From Saccharomycodes ludwigii (Eukaryota > Ascomycota > Saccharomycetes > Saccharomycodales > Saccharomycodaceae), in assembly GCF_020623625.1 (NCBI RefSeq), contig NC_060200.1:186001-250000 (forward strand): a stretch of DNA of 64,000 nucleotides, in the 5' to 3' direction. A model generated the notes under the pieces. That model had not been told where the DNA came from. It made no database searches and saw only the letters and a program-made list of their open reading frames with translations. Shown here piece by piece: positions 10,375 through 20,008 of the stretch. The position numbers and the translations under genes were made by a program. Every line of letters starts with the position of its first letter. Position 1 is the stretch's first letter.

Positions 10375-11961
10375 TTAGAATAAAATTGAAACAATAAACA
10401 CAATGGTACTAAACAACATTTTTTCCAATTTTAAAGATGAAGCTCCAGCTTTAGAAGTTATGGTAGCAGTCGAGGAACTATTAGCCACACTATTAGAAGA
10501 AGTTGGTGTTACATAAGTAGCGTCGCTTGAACTAATGGTAGTATAGCCAGAAGTTGCAGTACCATTTGCTGGCGCAGTAGTATATGTCCCGTTGACTGTG
10601 ATCCAGTTATCTTGATTGCAGCCTCTGATTTCAGTAGTTAGCCATGGATTTATTGGTTCACTTGATAAAGTAAAGATATTGCCACCAGTAGTAAAGTTAG
10701 TTGCAACAGAAGTACTAGAATATCCAGGAACCTTTGTGGCACCTGGAATAGTGCTTGTGATAACTTGAACATCACTCTCATTAACACCTGCAAGATTGGC
10801 ATGGGCGATGCTGATTTCATAGCTTTCTAAATCATAAACAACATAAAGATCTTGCAAAATAGTACCGCCTAAAACACTAGTTACCTGATTATCATCATCA
10901 TCTGGTGGAAAAAATCCTAAGTAACAAGCATCAGCATCGTCATCATAAGCAATAAAACTGATTATTGGAATGTAAATATGGACACCTCCGAAATCTAAAA
11001 CAATTGTAGAAGCATCAGATTCATCTGGGCAAGTTAAGTGATAAATACCATCAGAAGTGTAAGTGGCATTAACCAGGGCAGCAATTGCGTCTGCAATTAC
11101 TGTAGGGAAAGTACTAGTAGTTTCAGTATTATCAAACACCAAAGCAGTTGGTGTATCAATGATAGTAACTTTTTCGTCAGCAGCTGTAATAACACCCAAA
11201 CCTTGCAATGCAACAGTGAAATCTGTAGAATCACTACCATTAACTAATGGAAGTGTGTATAGATCACCTGTATATTTAGAAGCATCAACAGCACCAAATA
11301 TGACACTACCTTCAGAAGCACAATACGAATTTGTAAATAAGGAATAAGCTTTTTTATTAATATAACCACCATCTTTTAAGGCTTGTGGAAAATTTGGATA
11401 TACAGAATTACCAGAAACTTCCAAAGACTCAAACCCAACACCTAAAACACCTTTACGAATATCGGACTCATTGGCCACCCCAAAAACAAAATTTTCAACG
11501 GATAAATCACCTAATCTGACGGTATCCTGGACCCAAGTACCATTAAGTGAGTAGTCTTCAGTATCAATTCTTAAATCTCCCAAAGTTGAATTCAACTTAT
11601 AAGTAGAAGAATTTTTAGCTTCATAAGTACCATATTCTACACAAACAGTAGAATTTTTGCATAGGGGGTTACTTGGAGAGGTAACCCAAGTGTCAGCGGC
11701 TTCTGTATCAAACAAAACTCTCACATGTTGTTCAGGAGTACCAATTTCTAAATCAACATAAAGCTCAATAGAACCACTTAACGCAGCCTCAATTGGAGAC
11801 AAATCTGTATTAACCCTTTTTTCTAAGTTCAAGTGAACGACTTTGTCATTTTTATTTGGAATAACAACAGCATTAACGACAGAAGAAAATAAAAAAATAA
11901 TTTCTAGAGAAAAAAGCAGTGATAACTTGCATTTATTAAAATAACTCATATTGAAGTACAA
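10375..11961 (-). CDS. Yapsin-like GPI-type aspartyl protease homologue with altered catalytic motifs
   Basis: 528-residue protein with the yapsin layout: signal peptide (1 to about 31), short pro-segment ending in a Kex2-type LEKR site (Lys48-Arg49), a pepsin-like domain beginning YVDLEIGTPEQ, a Ser/Thr-rich C-terminal stalk and a hydrophobic tail typical of a GPI-anchor signal. The first active-site motif, normally DTGS, is DTEA (Asp85-Thr86-Glu87). The second, normally D(S/T)GT, is DTPT (Asp269-Thr270-Pro271). Both aspartates remain but the invariant glycine of each loop is gone, so I expect an inactive or unusual protein at the cell surface. The frame is otherwise full length with several N-glycosylation sites and paired cysteines, so it does not look like a decayed gene. 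An alternative start at Met5 is possible. Confidence 0.85.
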   Translation of the reverse strand: MYFNMSYFNKCKLSLLFSLEIIFLFSSVVNAVVIPNKNDKVVHLNLEKRVNTDLSPIEAALSGSIELYVDLEIGTPEQHVRVLFDTEAADTWVTSPSNPLCKNSTVCVEYGTYEAKNSSTYKLNSTLGDLRIDTEDYSLNGTWVQDTVRLGDLSVENFVFGVANESDIRKGVLGVGFESLEVSGNSVYPNFPQALKDGGYINKKAYSLFTNSYCASEGSVIFGAVDASKYTGDLYTLPLVNGSDSTDFTVALQGLGVITAADEKVTIIDTPTALVFDNTETTSTFPTVIADAIAALVNATYTSDGIYHLTCPDESDASTIVLDFGGVHIYIPIISFIAYDDDADACYLGFFPPDDDDNQVTSVLGGTILQDLYVVYDLESYEISIAHANLAGVNESDVQVITSTIPGATKVPGYSSTSVATNFTTGGNIFTLSSEPINPWLTTEIRGCNQDNWITVNGTYTTAPANGTATSGYTTISSSDATYVTPTSSNSVANSSSTATITSKAGASSLKLEKMLFSTIVFIVSILF

Positions 11962-12337
11962 GAACTAGAATAATTCTATGTTGTATATACGTTTTTCTTT
12001 TCTTCTTCTTTTTAGGATGTATGGATATAAATAAAATTTATTTATGAAATTCAGATATTCATATTAGTACTGTTTTTATATACTTATATATTTTTTTGAA
12101 TTCTTCAAAGTTAAAATATTTTCGGAAACTTTACAGCTGTTAAAAAAAAAAAAAAAAAGAAAATCATATGTATGTATCTGTATATTTTTATGATAACTTT
12201 TATTAACAAAATAATTTAATATCCAAAAGGCCTCAAAAGAGTTCAAAAAATAATAACAGTGTATTTTGGTTTATTGTTCAACAATACAATTTTTCGGGAC
12301 GAATCTTATTAAAAACTTTCCCACGCTCATGAGACAT

Positions 12338-12344
12338 TGCACCC
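12338..12344 (+). promoter_or_regulatory. Aft-type site (TGCACCC)
   Basis: TGCACCC, the same 7-mer found before paralog 1, lies 1.5 kb upstream of the second ferric reductase. It is distant from either start, so its use is uncertain. Confidence 0.35.
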
Positions 12345-12937
12345 TGGGTTATAATCTTATTGTTATTATGTACTTAAATTGGAATTCACTTTACCTAAAT
12401 ATATCAAGCAATATGCCATTTATTTTTGACTTGAGTAACATTAAAGCCCGGAATTAAGGTATTGGTTACAAAATTAACTATGAACAACTATTATAAAGAG
12501 AAAGATATTTCGAACGCTTTAATAAAAAAACAATATTTCATTTTTCCTTTTAAAGGTCCGAATAAAATATAAGTGAAAAAAAAAAAAAAAAAAAAAAAAG
12601 GTGCAGTTCCTCTAGTCTTTATTTGTTAAAAAAAATAAAGGATAATAATCTTAAAGTTTCTTACCAAAAGTTATACAATAAAATGTAATGCCAACCAATT
12701 TTTTTTTTTTTTTTTCCATTTTTGGCGTTCGAGTTGGGAAGAAAGAGTAAAAAGCAAAAAGTGGGATTTGTGTGTTGTAGCCCGCAGTAAAAAGTGCAAT
12801 AAAAGTGGAAATAAATACTAAACGAAATACAGTGCCTTTTACCCAAAAAAGAAAATAATACGGTGACACGGTCAATTTTTTTTTTTTTCTTTTTTTTTTT
12901 TTTTTAAGAAAATAATTAAAAAGAACAAAAAAAGCTT

Positions 12938-12944
12938 GGGTGCA
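12938..12944 (-). promoter_or_regulatory. Aft-type site (TGCACCC, reverse strand)
   Basis: GGGTGCA on the plus strand reads TGCACCC on the minus strand, about 890 bp upstream of the second ferric reductase. Confidence 0.35.
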
Positions 12945-13264
12945 AAATAGACTATGCGCTATTTAGCAAGTGACCAATATGTCAGAAAAAGGGCAATCGC
13001 ATCTAAGAAATACGTACTTTTTCTTTTTTTTTTAAAATATAATCGGAGTTTTTATGACCAAAAGAGATGGAGAAATGATAAAAGAATTTAGTATTATATT
13101 AATTTTTTTTATTTTTTTTTATACGAAACAAGTCAAAATCTGAAACAATTGCAAATAGCTTAAGGCTAACAAAAGTAATAAGTACATATCTCCTGTTTCC
13201 ATGTTTTTCGGTGTTAATATAACCCAGCCGAATGAATAGATTCAGGATTAAAATGTAAAGTGAT

Positions 13265-13295
13265 GGGTGTCAATTGTAATTTAAACTAGGGTGTA
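13265..13295 (-). promoter_or_regulatory. Two CACCC sites close together
   Basis: GGGTGTC at 13265-13271 and GGGTGTA at 13289-13295 read GACACCC and TACACCC on the minus strand, in the same orientation and 24 bp apart, about 540-570 bp upstream of the second ferric reductase. They are the best-placed candidates for iron control of this gene. Confidence 0.45.
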
Positions 13296-13834
13296 TCTCT
13301 TTTTTTTATTCTTCTTTTCTTTCCCAAGTTTTCTTAAACTGGAAACTTAACAGTTTGCTATATCCACCAAGGCATTATTATTATTTTATTTTATTTTATT
13401 TTTTTTTTTTCTAATTACTTGGCTAATAGGTTTAACTGTATATTACTACCAACATACAAATAATTCTGCGAAATTATACCAATAAACTAAACTTTTATTA
13501 CATTTTTTAAAAAAATAAAAGATAAATTCTCGAGATTGAAAAAAGTGGAAATAATGACAAAAAATTTCAGTCACAGTCTTGATAATAAAAAATCGAGTAT
13601 ATATAAATTATTGGTAATTTATATTTATACTTCATTAATTCCATATAAAAATTAAATCTTACCTTCTTCATTCCCATTCTTTCCTTTTATTTAAATTAAT
13701 ATAATATAATTCTTTTTAACTAATATCAAGAAAAAAAAACAAAAAACAAACAAAGCAAATCAAAGGGCAAATAAAAACACAAGTATTTATTTGTTTATTA
13801 TTTTTGTGATATTTGACATCTAATATTTTCCTGG

Positions 13835-15994
13835 ATGAATTTAAAAATTTATCATTTAATTTTTACTCGCCTGTCTTACTTGGTTATTGCCGATTACAGT
13901 TGGTCAGCAACTAATGAAGGTGATTATATTTCAACAGGCTGTGAAAGCAGTTTAGATGACATAGCCACTTTTTGCGATGATTCCGATGATGAATGCTGGT
14001 GTGATAATATTAATGCTTTAGGATCTATGGTTTACTGTGGTTACGAACACACAGTAAACTCAAGTTCTTCAAGGAGACATTTCAAAGATTGGTATTTGGA
14101 TGAGTGTGGAAATTTAACTGGCACTCAGTTGGATGAGGTTTATGAAAATGTTACTAAGTACATTGTTGCTGATCCATTCACGTCAGTTCCTGATTATAAT
14201 TCGTCTGCGATAATAGATTATCCCGTGGGATACAACCAAACAACTTATGAAGAAACATATAATGCTGAAAAATCTGGCGATGAAGTGGAAAATCACTCGG
14301 TCTATTTTGGTGCGGGGTTAATTGCTTATTGGGCTGGTATTATACTTATTGGCGCGGTGCTCAGGTTGCTTCGTATCACGGGGCTAAACAGACACTTTCC
14401 TAATCTTTTTTTATCAAGATTAATAAGAGCCAAATTTACTTTGCCTGCTTTAACGAAGAAAAAACATGCATCTAATTGGTTATGGGGTGCCATACCCACT
14501 AGGATTGAATCTTTAATTATTTTTATTTGGTTTGCACTATGTGTTATATTTTGTGCTACCAGGATACACAATTTGAAAGGGAACGTATATTTTATAACCA
14601 CACATAGAGAATTGGCTACTTATGTTGGGAACAGAGCTGGTATTTTAGTGTGCTACATGATGATTTTGACCTTTATGTTTGGTGGTCGTAATAACTTTTT
14701 TATATGGCTAACTGGTTGGAAATTTTCTACGTTCGTTACCTATCACAAATGGATTGCCAGAACTACGGTTTTGATGTTGTTTGTTCATGCAGTTTCCTAT
14801 TTATTTAAAATTAGCAACAATGGTTCATATCCATATTATATGCAAGATAACTTTTACAGGTGGGGGTGTGTTGCTGCTGTTTGCGGCGGTACAATGTTTT
14901 TGCAAGGTATGGCTTTTTTAAGACGAAACTGGTATGAAATGTTTTTATATTTCCATATAGTACTGGCTGTTTTTTTTTTAATTGGCGCATGGAGACATGT
15001 CGATGAGTTAGGTTTTCAAAATTTTGCATATGCGACCTGTGCTATGTGGTGTTTTGATAGATTTATTAGACTAGTAAGAATTTGGATTCTTTTCGGTGGC
15101 TATAAAAAATCAAAAGTAAAAGCTGTGGCTGATGAAACGTTGGAATTGATTGTTCCTTATAACAAAACCACCTTTAGGGTTAACCCTGGTTCATTTGCTT
15201 TTGTATATTTTGGAACTTGGAAATGCTTTTGGCAATCCCATCCATTTACCATGATTCCTTACCCAGAAGAGGGATACGTTAAAATATGTGTTAAAGTTAA
15301 AAAGGGGTGTACTTCATCACTTTACAAAGAAGTAATGAACTGCCCAGAGAAAGAAAAAGATATATATCTCTCTCTGGAAGGTCCATATGGCTCCTATCAC
15401 AATTTGACAAGTTACGATCATGTGTTATTATACAGTGGTGGTAATGGTGTTCCTGGTCCTTTCGCTTATGCTAGAGAATTATGTGTTAATACCAATTTCA
15501 AAGGTTTTGTTAAATTTTATTGGGTCATTAGGCATTGGCACTCGTTAGATTGGTTTTACGATGAACTAAAATCTTTAGAACAGTATTCGGATAAAATCCA
15601 AATTGTCATTTGTTTGTCTAGGTATAAGGACTTTCAATTTGGTGAGCATGACGCGTTATATTCGGATAGCGATATAAAAGAAAATAATGTTAAAGTCAAG
15701 GAAACTAAAATTAGTGATAGTGATAGTGCTCAAGAGGAAAAAATCATGCCATTGCAAGACCAAGAATTGTTGGCAAAGATTGAAAGTAAGTTACCTCATG
15801 TTGAATTTAGAGAAGGAAGACCCGATATCGAACAGATTGTAGTTGCTGATTTAAATGAAGCTACCGTTGGAAGAACTTGTGTAATGTCCTGTGCTCATAG
15901 CAATATGTGTGACGATATTCGTTACGTTGTTAGTAGAGAAATTTTAAAAAAAAATAATCCAATTGACTTTATTGAAGAATTGCAGGGCTGGTAA
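13835..15994 (+). CDS. Ferric/cupric-chelate reductase, FRE family (paralog 2)
   Basis: 719-residue paralog of the gene at 6376. It keeps both heme pairs with HX13H spacing (His304/His318 and His374/His388), the FAD motif HPFTM at His469, GPYGS and GGNGVPGP NADPH motifs, and the C-terminal CAHSNMC block. The ectodomain has the same cysteine pattern (CW.D.INALGSMVYCGY). The N-terminal hydrophobic segment is shorter and less regular than in paralog 1, but a signal sequence ending near Ala19 is plausible. The two reductases lie in the same direction with SEC17 and the yapsin-like gene between them, so they arose by an old local duplication or by rearrangement after one. Acidic inserts before the C terminus differ in sequence. 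Confidence 0.93.
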   Translation: MNLKIYHLIFTRLSYLVIADYSWSATNEGDYISTGCESSLDDIATFCDDSDDECWCDNINALGSMVYCGYEHTVNSSSSRRHFKDWYLDECGNLTGTQLDEVYENVTKYIVADPFTSVPDYNSSAIIDYPVGYNQTTYEETYNAEKSGDEVENHSVYFGAGLIAYWAGIILIGAVLRLLRITGLNRHFPNLFLSRLIRAKFTLPALTKKKHASNWLWGAIPTRIESLIIFIWFALCVIFCATRIHNLKGNVYFITTHRELATYVGNRAGILVCYMMILTFMFGGRNNFFIWLTGWKFSTFVTYHKWIARTTVLMLFVHAVSYLFKISNNGSYPYYMQDNFYRWGCVAAVCGGTMFLQGMAFLRRNWYEMFLYFHIVLAVFFLIGAWRHVDELGFQNFAYATCAMWCFDRFIRLVRIWILFGGYKKSKVKAVADETLELIVPYNKTTFRVNPGSFAFVYFGTWKCFWQSHPFTMIPYPEEGYVKICVKVKKGCTSSLYKEVMNCPEKEKDIYLSLEGPYGSYHNLTSYDHVLLYSGGNGVPGPFAYARELCVNTNFKGFVKFYWVIRHWHSLDWFYDELKSLEQYSDKIQIVICLSRYKDFQFGEHDALYSDSDIKENNVKVKETKISDSDSAQEEKIMPLQDQELLAKIESKLPHVEFREGRPDIEQIVVADLNEATVGRTCVMSCAHSNMCDDIRYVVSREILKKNNPIDFIEELQGW

Positions 15995-16449
15995 ACATTA
16001 ATTTACTTTCAAATTTTTTCAACTTATTTAATTTATGACCCGTGTTAATAAAAACAGTATTTCCTTTCTTTCTCCCAATATTTAGCTAGTGTTTTGAAAG
16101 GCTTCTTATTTAGAATGAAAGATAACATTTTTAAATATATATAAAACTAGGATTAGTTTCAATATTGCCTAGCAACAAGTAAGCTCACCTCCTTCTTCTT
16201 CTTCAATTTGTGTATCTTTTTCCTTTGGCTTTTTAAAAATAATCAGATTGAGAATAAAGCAAGTAGAAAAATTTGGAAAAGTTTTTTGGTTTCATTTTTT
16301 TTTTTTTATTATGGAAAGTCTGTCGTTTTGTATTTATTAAGGACTTAATTAAAAAAAAAAAAAAAAAATGGGACTTTTTTTTATAGCACTTTGCCCGTGA
16401 GTTATCTGCTTTTTGTATTTTTTTTTTTTTTTGTCTTTTTTTTTTTTTG

Positions 16450-16486
<37 letters not shown>

Positions 16487-17048
16487 AATAATTTACGTTT
16501 TGACAGTCAGCTAATTGCGTTTATAGCCCTATGGCTTAAGCAAGCTTATTCAAAATATAATATATATATACATGCATTTTAGCGATACTTGATTTATTAT
16601 GTTACCTTGACATAGCCTAAGGTGTGAATGAAATTCATAAAAAGTTTTTTTTTACATTAAATCTGGCATTTATTGAAATGCTCCTTTTTTTTCTTTTTTT
16701 TTATTACAGATTTGAATGCCTTGGGAATCTATTAGTAGAAAAGAGCATTTTGAATATGACACTTTTATTAGATTTTTTTTAATAAAAAAGCGAAGAATAC
16801 TAAAATTCTTTTTGGTTATGAGAGGTCATGCAGTCAAAAAAAAGAAAAAAAAAAAAAACATGGTAAGCTAGTAAATGTCTGCCAAACATTTAGCATTTGA
16901 AGATGCCAATGTTTTTCTTGTCAGTTTTATTTATGCCAAAGAAAACTATATGGATTTGAAGTCTGAATTAAAAAAAAAATATACATATATATATATATAT
17001 ATATATGATATTAATAGAAATAAAGTGTCATGGCGTATAAACGTCTAG

Positions 17049-17053
17049 CCAAT
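17049..17053 (+). promoter_or_regulatory. CCAAT box (HAP complex type)
   Basis: AGCCAATAA lies 850 bp before COR1. The HAP2/3/4/5 complex activates respiratory genes through CCAAT in yeasts. The distance makes this the weaker of two sites. Confidence 0.3.
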
Positions 17054-17318
17054 AAAAATGTACTTTGATATAAATATCTAATATGGGATGGGGGGATACT
17101 TTTACTCTTTTAATTGATGATTAACATAGGTGTGGTTACCCTCCCTTTATATTTATACTTTGATTTAAAGAAAACAAACAAGATCGTATAAGATGATATT
17201 GTGATGTTCAAATATGAAAATGAAAACTTGATTAAATTTATTTTATTTTTTTTAAACAAAAGGCAAATACACCGATAAAAATCTTGAAAGGAGGTTAAAA
17301 GATAAATAAGAGATTTTG

Positions 17319-17323
17319 ATTGG
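17319..17323 (-). promoter_or_regulatory. CCAAT box (ATTGG), HAP complex type
   Basis: TTGATTGGCT reads AGCCAATCAA on the minus strand, 580 bp upstream of COR1, a respiratory-chain gene. It is a good match to the HAP-binding CCAAT context. Confidence 0.4.
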
Positions 17324-17900
17324 CTACAACTCAGAAAGAGACGTATAGAATGGGATATTTCGGTGTTTTTTTTTGTTTTTTTCATTCTTTAAGCGTAGAA
17401 AATAGCGCATTAAGAATTATGAAATGTTAGGAGAGAAAAACTGTTAAGGTGGACCAACTATAATTTTTTTTTTTTTTTTTCCCCTTCTTTTCACTTTTAT
17501 TTGAAATGTAATTTTTATTTTTGTCTTTTAAGCGTTGCTTTTTCTCTCTCTTCGTTTATTTACATATAGATTTCCTTTCCCTTCTTTTTAGTCTATCGAA
17601 GTCAATTGAATCAGTAATGTGATGATTCTGCTAGTAAGCTTTTTGTTTAATAATCTATTAACTTGTTTATACTTCAAAACATTTACTCTTTACCTGTTAG
17701 AACTTTAACTACTATCTTTTTTTTTTTTTTTTTTTCCTTCTTCCTTTCTCTCTTTTTCTTATGCGTGTGCATTTAAGATAATGATCACGCTTTATATACC
17801 AAACTTTAACCATTTTAAAAATATATAACACATATTAACAAACAAGATTATTTTTGTTTTTCTTTCTATCCCATAATATATTCCATATAAAACGTCAACT

Positions 17901-19223
17901 ATGATTAGAACCGCTTTGTTCAAGAGATCTATCGCTACCCAAGCTTCCCCAAAACCAGTCATTACCAAATTATCTAATGGTATCATTGTTGCTACCAAGC
18001 CAAACACCTCTTCATCAACTTCTTCTGTTGGTTTAGTTTTTGGTTCTGGTGCTTCTTCCGAAAACCCATACAATAACGGTGTTTCTAAATTATTATCCAA
18101 TATTTTCATTAAAGATGATTTGAAAGCTACCCAAGCAGGCTTCGTTTTAAATTCTACTGTTGGTAAAGAATTTCAATCTTTCATTGTTTCTTCTTCTTCT
18201 TCCAACGTTTCTAAATCTCTAGAATACTTACAAAGTAAATTGGCCAATCCAGTTGGTTCTGAGTCAAAGTTTAGTGAAACTTTGGCTTTTACATTGCAGG
18301 AAACCAAGGCTTTCGAAGAGACCAAACATGCTGAACGTGTTATTGAACATTTGCACTCCACTGCTTTCCAAAACACCCCATTATCTTTGCCAACTGTTGG
18401 TACCGTTGAGTCTTTGGAGGGCTTAGCTGCCTCTGATGTTACCTCTTTCTCTGAGTCTCAATTTGTTGCTTCCAATGCTGTTATTGTTGGTTCTGGTAAT
18501 GTTAACCATGATGAATTGGTCAAGGCCACTGAATCTGTTTTGAGTTTGTCATCTAAAGCTAAAGTTTCTCCAACTAAGAAATCCACCTTTTTGGGTAGTG
18601 AAATTAGATTAAGAGACGATACTTTACCAAAAGCTTACATTTCTATTGCTGCAGAGGGTGAGCCAGTTTCCTCTCCAAACTATTATGTTGCGCAAGTTGC
18701 TGCAAAGGTTTTTGGTTCCTTCATTTCTTCTGAACCAGCTTCCAGATTACAAGGTATCAAATTATTAGATGATATCCAAGAATATCACTTGGCTGATACT
18801 TTTAATCATTTTTCTTACTCTTATAAGGAAGCTGGTTTATGGGGGTTTGAAACCACCACCTCTAATGTTGGTCAAATTGATGATTTAGTTCATTTTACTT
18901 TGAAGCAATGGAATAGATTGTCTATTTCTATTACTGATACCGAAGTTGCTCGTGGTAAGAGTTTGTTGAAATTAGCTTTAGCCTCTGCTTCGACTTCAGA
19001 CGCTGTTATCGCCACCACTTTAGGTTCTAAACTTTTAGCCGGTGCCAAAACTGACTTGGCTGAAGAATTTGCTAAGATTGATGCCGTTACTGCCAAGGAC
19101 ATTAAGGCTTGGGCTTCCGAAAGATTGTGGGATCAAGATATTGCTATTGCTGGTACTGGTCAAATTGAAGATTTATTTGATTACAACAGAATTAGAAACG
19201 ATATGAGTATGATGAGATGGTAG
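17901..19223 (+). CDS. COR1: Core protein 1 of the cytochrome bc1 complex
   Basis: Matrix-facing structural subunit of ubiquinol-cytochrome c reductase (complex III). The 440-residue protein begins with a basic, hydroxylated mitochondrial presequence (MIRTALFKRSIATQ) followed by the M16-peptidase-like fold. Conserved blocks include GLVFGSGASSENPYNNGVSK, HLHSTAFQNTPLSLPT and the C-terminal AIAGTGQIEDLFDYNRIR with a final DMSMMRW, nearly the same as in S. cerevisiae Cor1. The zinc motif HxxEH of true M16 proteases is absent, as expected for Cor1. Codon use is strongly biased to optimal yeast codons, fitting high expression. It is YBL045C's counterpart and faces PSY4 (YBL046W), as there. Confidence 0.97.
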   Translation: MIRTALFKRSIATQASPKPVITKLSNGIIVATKPNTSSSTSSVGLVFGSGASSENPYNNGVSKLLSNIFIKDDLKATQAGFVLNSTVGKEFQSFIVSSSSSNVSKSLEYLQSKLANPVGSESKFSETLAFTLQETKAFEETKHAERVIEHLHSTAFQNTPLSLPTVGTVESLEGLAASDVTSFSESQFVASNAVIVGSGNVNHDELVKATESVLSLSSKAKVSPTKKSTFLGSEIRLRDDTLPKAYISIAAEGEPVSSPNYYVAQVAAKVFGSFISSEPASRLQGIKLLDDIQEYHLADTFNHFSYSYKEAGLWGFETTTSNVGQIDDLVHFTLKQWNRLSISITDTEVARGKSLLKLALASASTSDAVIATTLGSKLLAGAKTDLAEEFAKIDAVTAKDIKAWASERLWDQDIAIAGTGQIEDLFDYNRIRNDMSMMRW

Positions 19224-20008
19224 ATGTGGAAAACGCTAAACGATGAAATCTAAGAAAAACAGAGAGTAAAAAAAGAAAAAAAAGAAAAAAAAGAAAAAAG
19301 GCTTGAAGGTGTATAGGCAATATTTTTTTTTTTTTTTTTTTCATTCATTTTTTTTTTTTTCACTTTATTATATTATAGTATTTATTTATTTATTTTAGTT
19401 ATTTATTTATTCAACCTTTATTCCGTGATTAATAATATTAATTATATGTTCATTTGTTTATTATTTTTGTAAATTTCAAGAGTCTCGTCACGTGCCTCAG
19501 ATTTTATGTTAAAATATTAACCTGCTAAAGGATTGAGAAATTAGAGGTAAAAATTGAGATTAGAATTAAACATATAGACTGTAATCAATATATATATAGA
19601 AAATAATGTAAATTAAAACAAAAGAAAACAACAAAAAAAATATTAATATTTTAGATTCTATCATGTCAAGGTAAAAAATAGATAGCACATTTGTGGAATA
19701 AAAACCATTCTAGGGAGAAAAAATTTTTTTTTTGAAACCGTATCATTATTATTTAATAGCTACAGCTTTTTTGATGCAATAAATATGTCATTTAGGAAAG
19801 CAAAGCGATTATATTAACGACAGAAACACGTTCATAAACTGTCTTTTTTCTTTTCATAGTATAATAAAAGTTTTAACCTAAAGAGTTCCTAGTCAAAAAG
19901 TCCTATATAATTCTTTGGAAACAATGCAAGTCAATTCTTTGTAAAATTTTAATGCTACAAACCTGCTTTTTTTTTTTTTTTTCTATTTAAAAAGCAATTA
20001 TTTGTCCT
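19224..20008. other. Convergent gap COR1/PSY4
   Basis: A 785-bp gap between converging genes, rich in T-runs with no gene visible. It contains GTCACGTG at 19487-19494, a Cbf1-type E-box. I checked for a point centromere around it and found no CDEIII-like CCGAA element at a suitable distance. Confidence 0.5.

Larger units (their letters stand above)
11962..13834. promoter_or_regulatory. Long divergent promoter, yapsin-like gene/second ferric reductase
   Basis: A 1.9-kb gap with long A/T homopolymers, four CACCC-core sites (12338, 12938, 13265, 13289) and a TATATATAA box at 13598-13606, 230 bp before the second ferric reductase. Short open frames here have no recognisable product. Confidence 0.55.
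15995..17900. promoter_or_regulatory. Region between ferric reductase 2 and COR1
   Basis: A 1.9-kb gap with long T-runs (for example 16451-16482), an AT dinucleotide run near 16981-17006, CCAAT boxes for COR1 and a TATA-like TTTATATA at 17791. Two open frames (16391-16582, 17110-17385) are low-complexity and I reject them. No tRNA or other gene seen. Confidence 0.55.

Noticed and set aside
16391-16582. Poly-Phe open frame
   Set aside because: It is a reading of long T-runs with no coding signature.
19487-19494. Point centromere suggested by GTCACGTG (CDEI-like)
   Set aside because: No CDEIII-like CCGAA element lies 80-200 bp away with an AT-rich spacer. More likely a Cbf1 E-box.
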